DNA from: Acidobacteriaceae bacterium
GTDB taxonomy: Bacteria; Acidobacteriota; Terriglobia; Terriglobales; Acidobacteriaceae
Assembly: GCA_027311125.1 (NCBI GenBank)
Contig: DAICZO010000432.1
Location: 1 to 35,135 of the forward strand
Direction of reading: 5' to 3'
Length of the DNA stretch: 35,135 nucleotides
Positions within the stretch are counted from its first letter, which is position 1. Every line of letters starts with the position of its first letter. This document shows, one piece after another, positions 34,255 to 35,135 of the stretch. The translations under genes were made by a program, and so were the position numbers. Below the pieces are notes generated by a model, which saw only the letters and a program-made list of their open reading frames with translations, was not told where the DNA came from and searched no databases.

Positions 34255-35135
34255 ATGAAGGCACTACTTCTCTCCGAATACAAACAACTTGCAGTGACGG
34301 AACTGGCGCTGCCGCAAGTAGCCCCTGACGAAGTACTGGTTCAGGTGGCCGCGTGTGGAATCTGCGGAAGCGATGTCCACGGATACGACGGCGCGTCGGG
34401 GCGCCGCATTCCGCCCATCGTCATGGGACACGAGGCCGCCGGTGTGGTCGCCGCAGTGGGGGATCAGGTCCGCGGCTTCCAACCGGGCGATCGTGTCACC
34501 TTCGACTCCACGGTCTACTGCGGCCTATGTGAGTTCTGTCGTCGAGGTGAGGTCAATCTCTGCGATGACCGGCAGGTCGTCGGGGTCTCGTGTGGAGAGT
34601 ATCGCCGCTCCGGAGCCTTTGCCGAGTACGTTGCCGTACCAGAGAGAATTCTCTATCGCCTGCCCGACGGCTTGTCCTTCGTCCAGGCTGCGATGCTGGA
34701 GGCTGTCGCCGTTGCGCTACATGCAGTTCGCATATCCGAGTTGCAGGGTGGAGAGACAGTACTGGTCATCGGTGCGGGAATGATCGGGCTGCTTCTGCTA
34801 CAGGCAGCGCGCGCTTCCGGCTGCTCTCGTATCCTGGTCGCGGATATTGATGCCACCCGGCTGGAGCTAGCCGCCAACCTCGGTGCGGACCAGACGCTGG
34901 AGCAATCCGGCCAACAGTTAGTGAGCGATATAGTTGCGCTCACCGCAGGACGCGGCGTCGATCTCGTGTTGGAGGCGGTAGGTCGCGGCGAGACGGTTGA
35001 TGCGGCCATCGACTGCGTTCGCAAAGGCGGCAAGGTAACACTGGTCGGCAATATTGCTCGCGAGGTGGCACTGCCACTGCAAAAAGTAGTGACCCGCCAG
35101 ATTCGTCTGCAGGGCTCCTGCGCTTCGGCAGGAGA
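34255..35135 (+). CDS. Zinc-dependent alcohol dehydrogenase (MDR family), truncated by window end
   Basis: Open from ATG 34255 to the window end (293 codons plus two bases), so the C-terminus is missing. It is a medium-chain dehydrogenase of the sorbitol/threonine/alcohol dehydrogenase group. Catalytic zinc ligands are suggested by Cys34 in CGICGSD and His59-Glu60 in MGHEAAG. The structural zinc site is complete: Cys89, Cys92, Cys95 and Cys103. The Rossmann motif is VLVIGAGMIGLLLLQAARA, and ADID after the next strand ends with an acidic residue that usually favours NAD(H) over NADP(H). Typical full length is about 340-350, so some 50 residues are lacking. Substrate unknown. No strong ribosome site is visible; GAGG at 34238-34241 is 13 bases upstream. 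Confidence 0.9.
   Translation, partial: MKALLLSEYKQLAVTELALPQVAPDEVLVQVAACGICGSDVHGYDGASGRRIPPIVMGHEAAGVVAAVGDQVRGFQPGDRVTFDSTVYCGLCEFCRRGEVNLCDDRQVVGVSCGEYRRSGAFAEYVAVPERILYRLPDGLSFVQAAMLEAVAVALHAVRISELQGGETVLVIGAGMIGLLLLQAARASGCSRILVADIDATRLELAANLGADQTLEQSGQQLVSDIVALTAGRGVDLVLEAVGRGETVDAAIDCVRKGGKVTLVGNIAREVALPLQKVVTRQIRLQGSCASAG

Overview
The window looks like chromosomal DNA of an acidobacterium, most likely a soil Terriglobia relative (Granulicella, Edaphobacter or Terriglobus type). This is an inference from the 1244-residue Oar-like TonB receptor with an N-terminal carboxypeptidase-regulatory domain, the secreted glycoside hydrolases and the moderate GC content. No rRNA, tRNA, CRISPR array, insertion sequence or phage gene was seen. 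The left edge cuts a DUF1989 gene and the right edge cuts an alcohol dehydrogenase gene.

Layout. 1-6298 (+) is a tight operon: the end of UAAP1, UAAP2, a biotin-dependent carboxylase and allophanate hydrolase. By current knowledge this set degrades guanidine (guanidine to carboxyguanidine to allophanate to ammonia and CO2), although databases usually label it urea metabolism. 6350-8312 is a divergent pair: an exported glutathione-peroxidase-fold protein without its catalytic Cys, and a LysR regulator. 8743-13602 (+) holds the TonB receptor, a clear terminator and a secreted metallo-beta-lactamase-fold hydrolase. 13653-15845 (-) is a secreted beta-helix glycosidase with PKD and PA14 domains. 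16166-17802 (+) is a sulfide:quinone oxidoreductase followed at once by an unannotated 59-residue protein. An MscS channel (+), an exported amidase (-), an unknown secreted protein (+), a ROK repressor (-) diverging from an exported GH2 enzyme (+), and an IclR regulator (-) follow.

27646-32219 (-) is a three-gene respiratory operon: an outer-membrane monoheme cytochrome-porin resembling Cyc2, a Rieske protein, and a cytochrome b fused to four c-type cytochrome domains, ending in an intrinsic terminator. At both internal junctions the stop codon overlaps the next Shine-Dalgarno (TAGGAG). A class III aminotransferase and a truncated zinc alcohol dehydrogenase (+) complete the window.

The most interesting signal is that the sulfide:quinone oxidoreductase and the cytochrome operon, 16 kb apart and on opposite strands, each have a perfect TGTGA-N6-TCACA (CRP/FNR-type) palindrome 147-170 bp upstream of the first gene. 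Together they suggest a co-regulated chain: sulfide to quinone, then Rieske/cytochrome b, then the tethered c hemes, with the outer-membrane cytochrome as a possible entry or exit point for external electrons. The assignments are family-level readings by eye; the regulatory and pathway links are inference.
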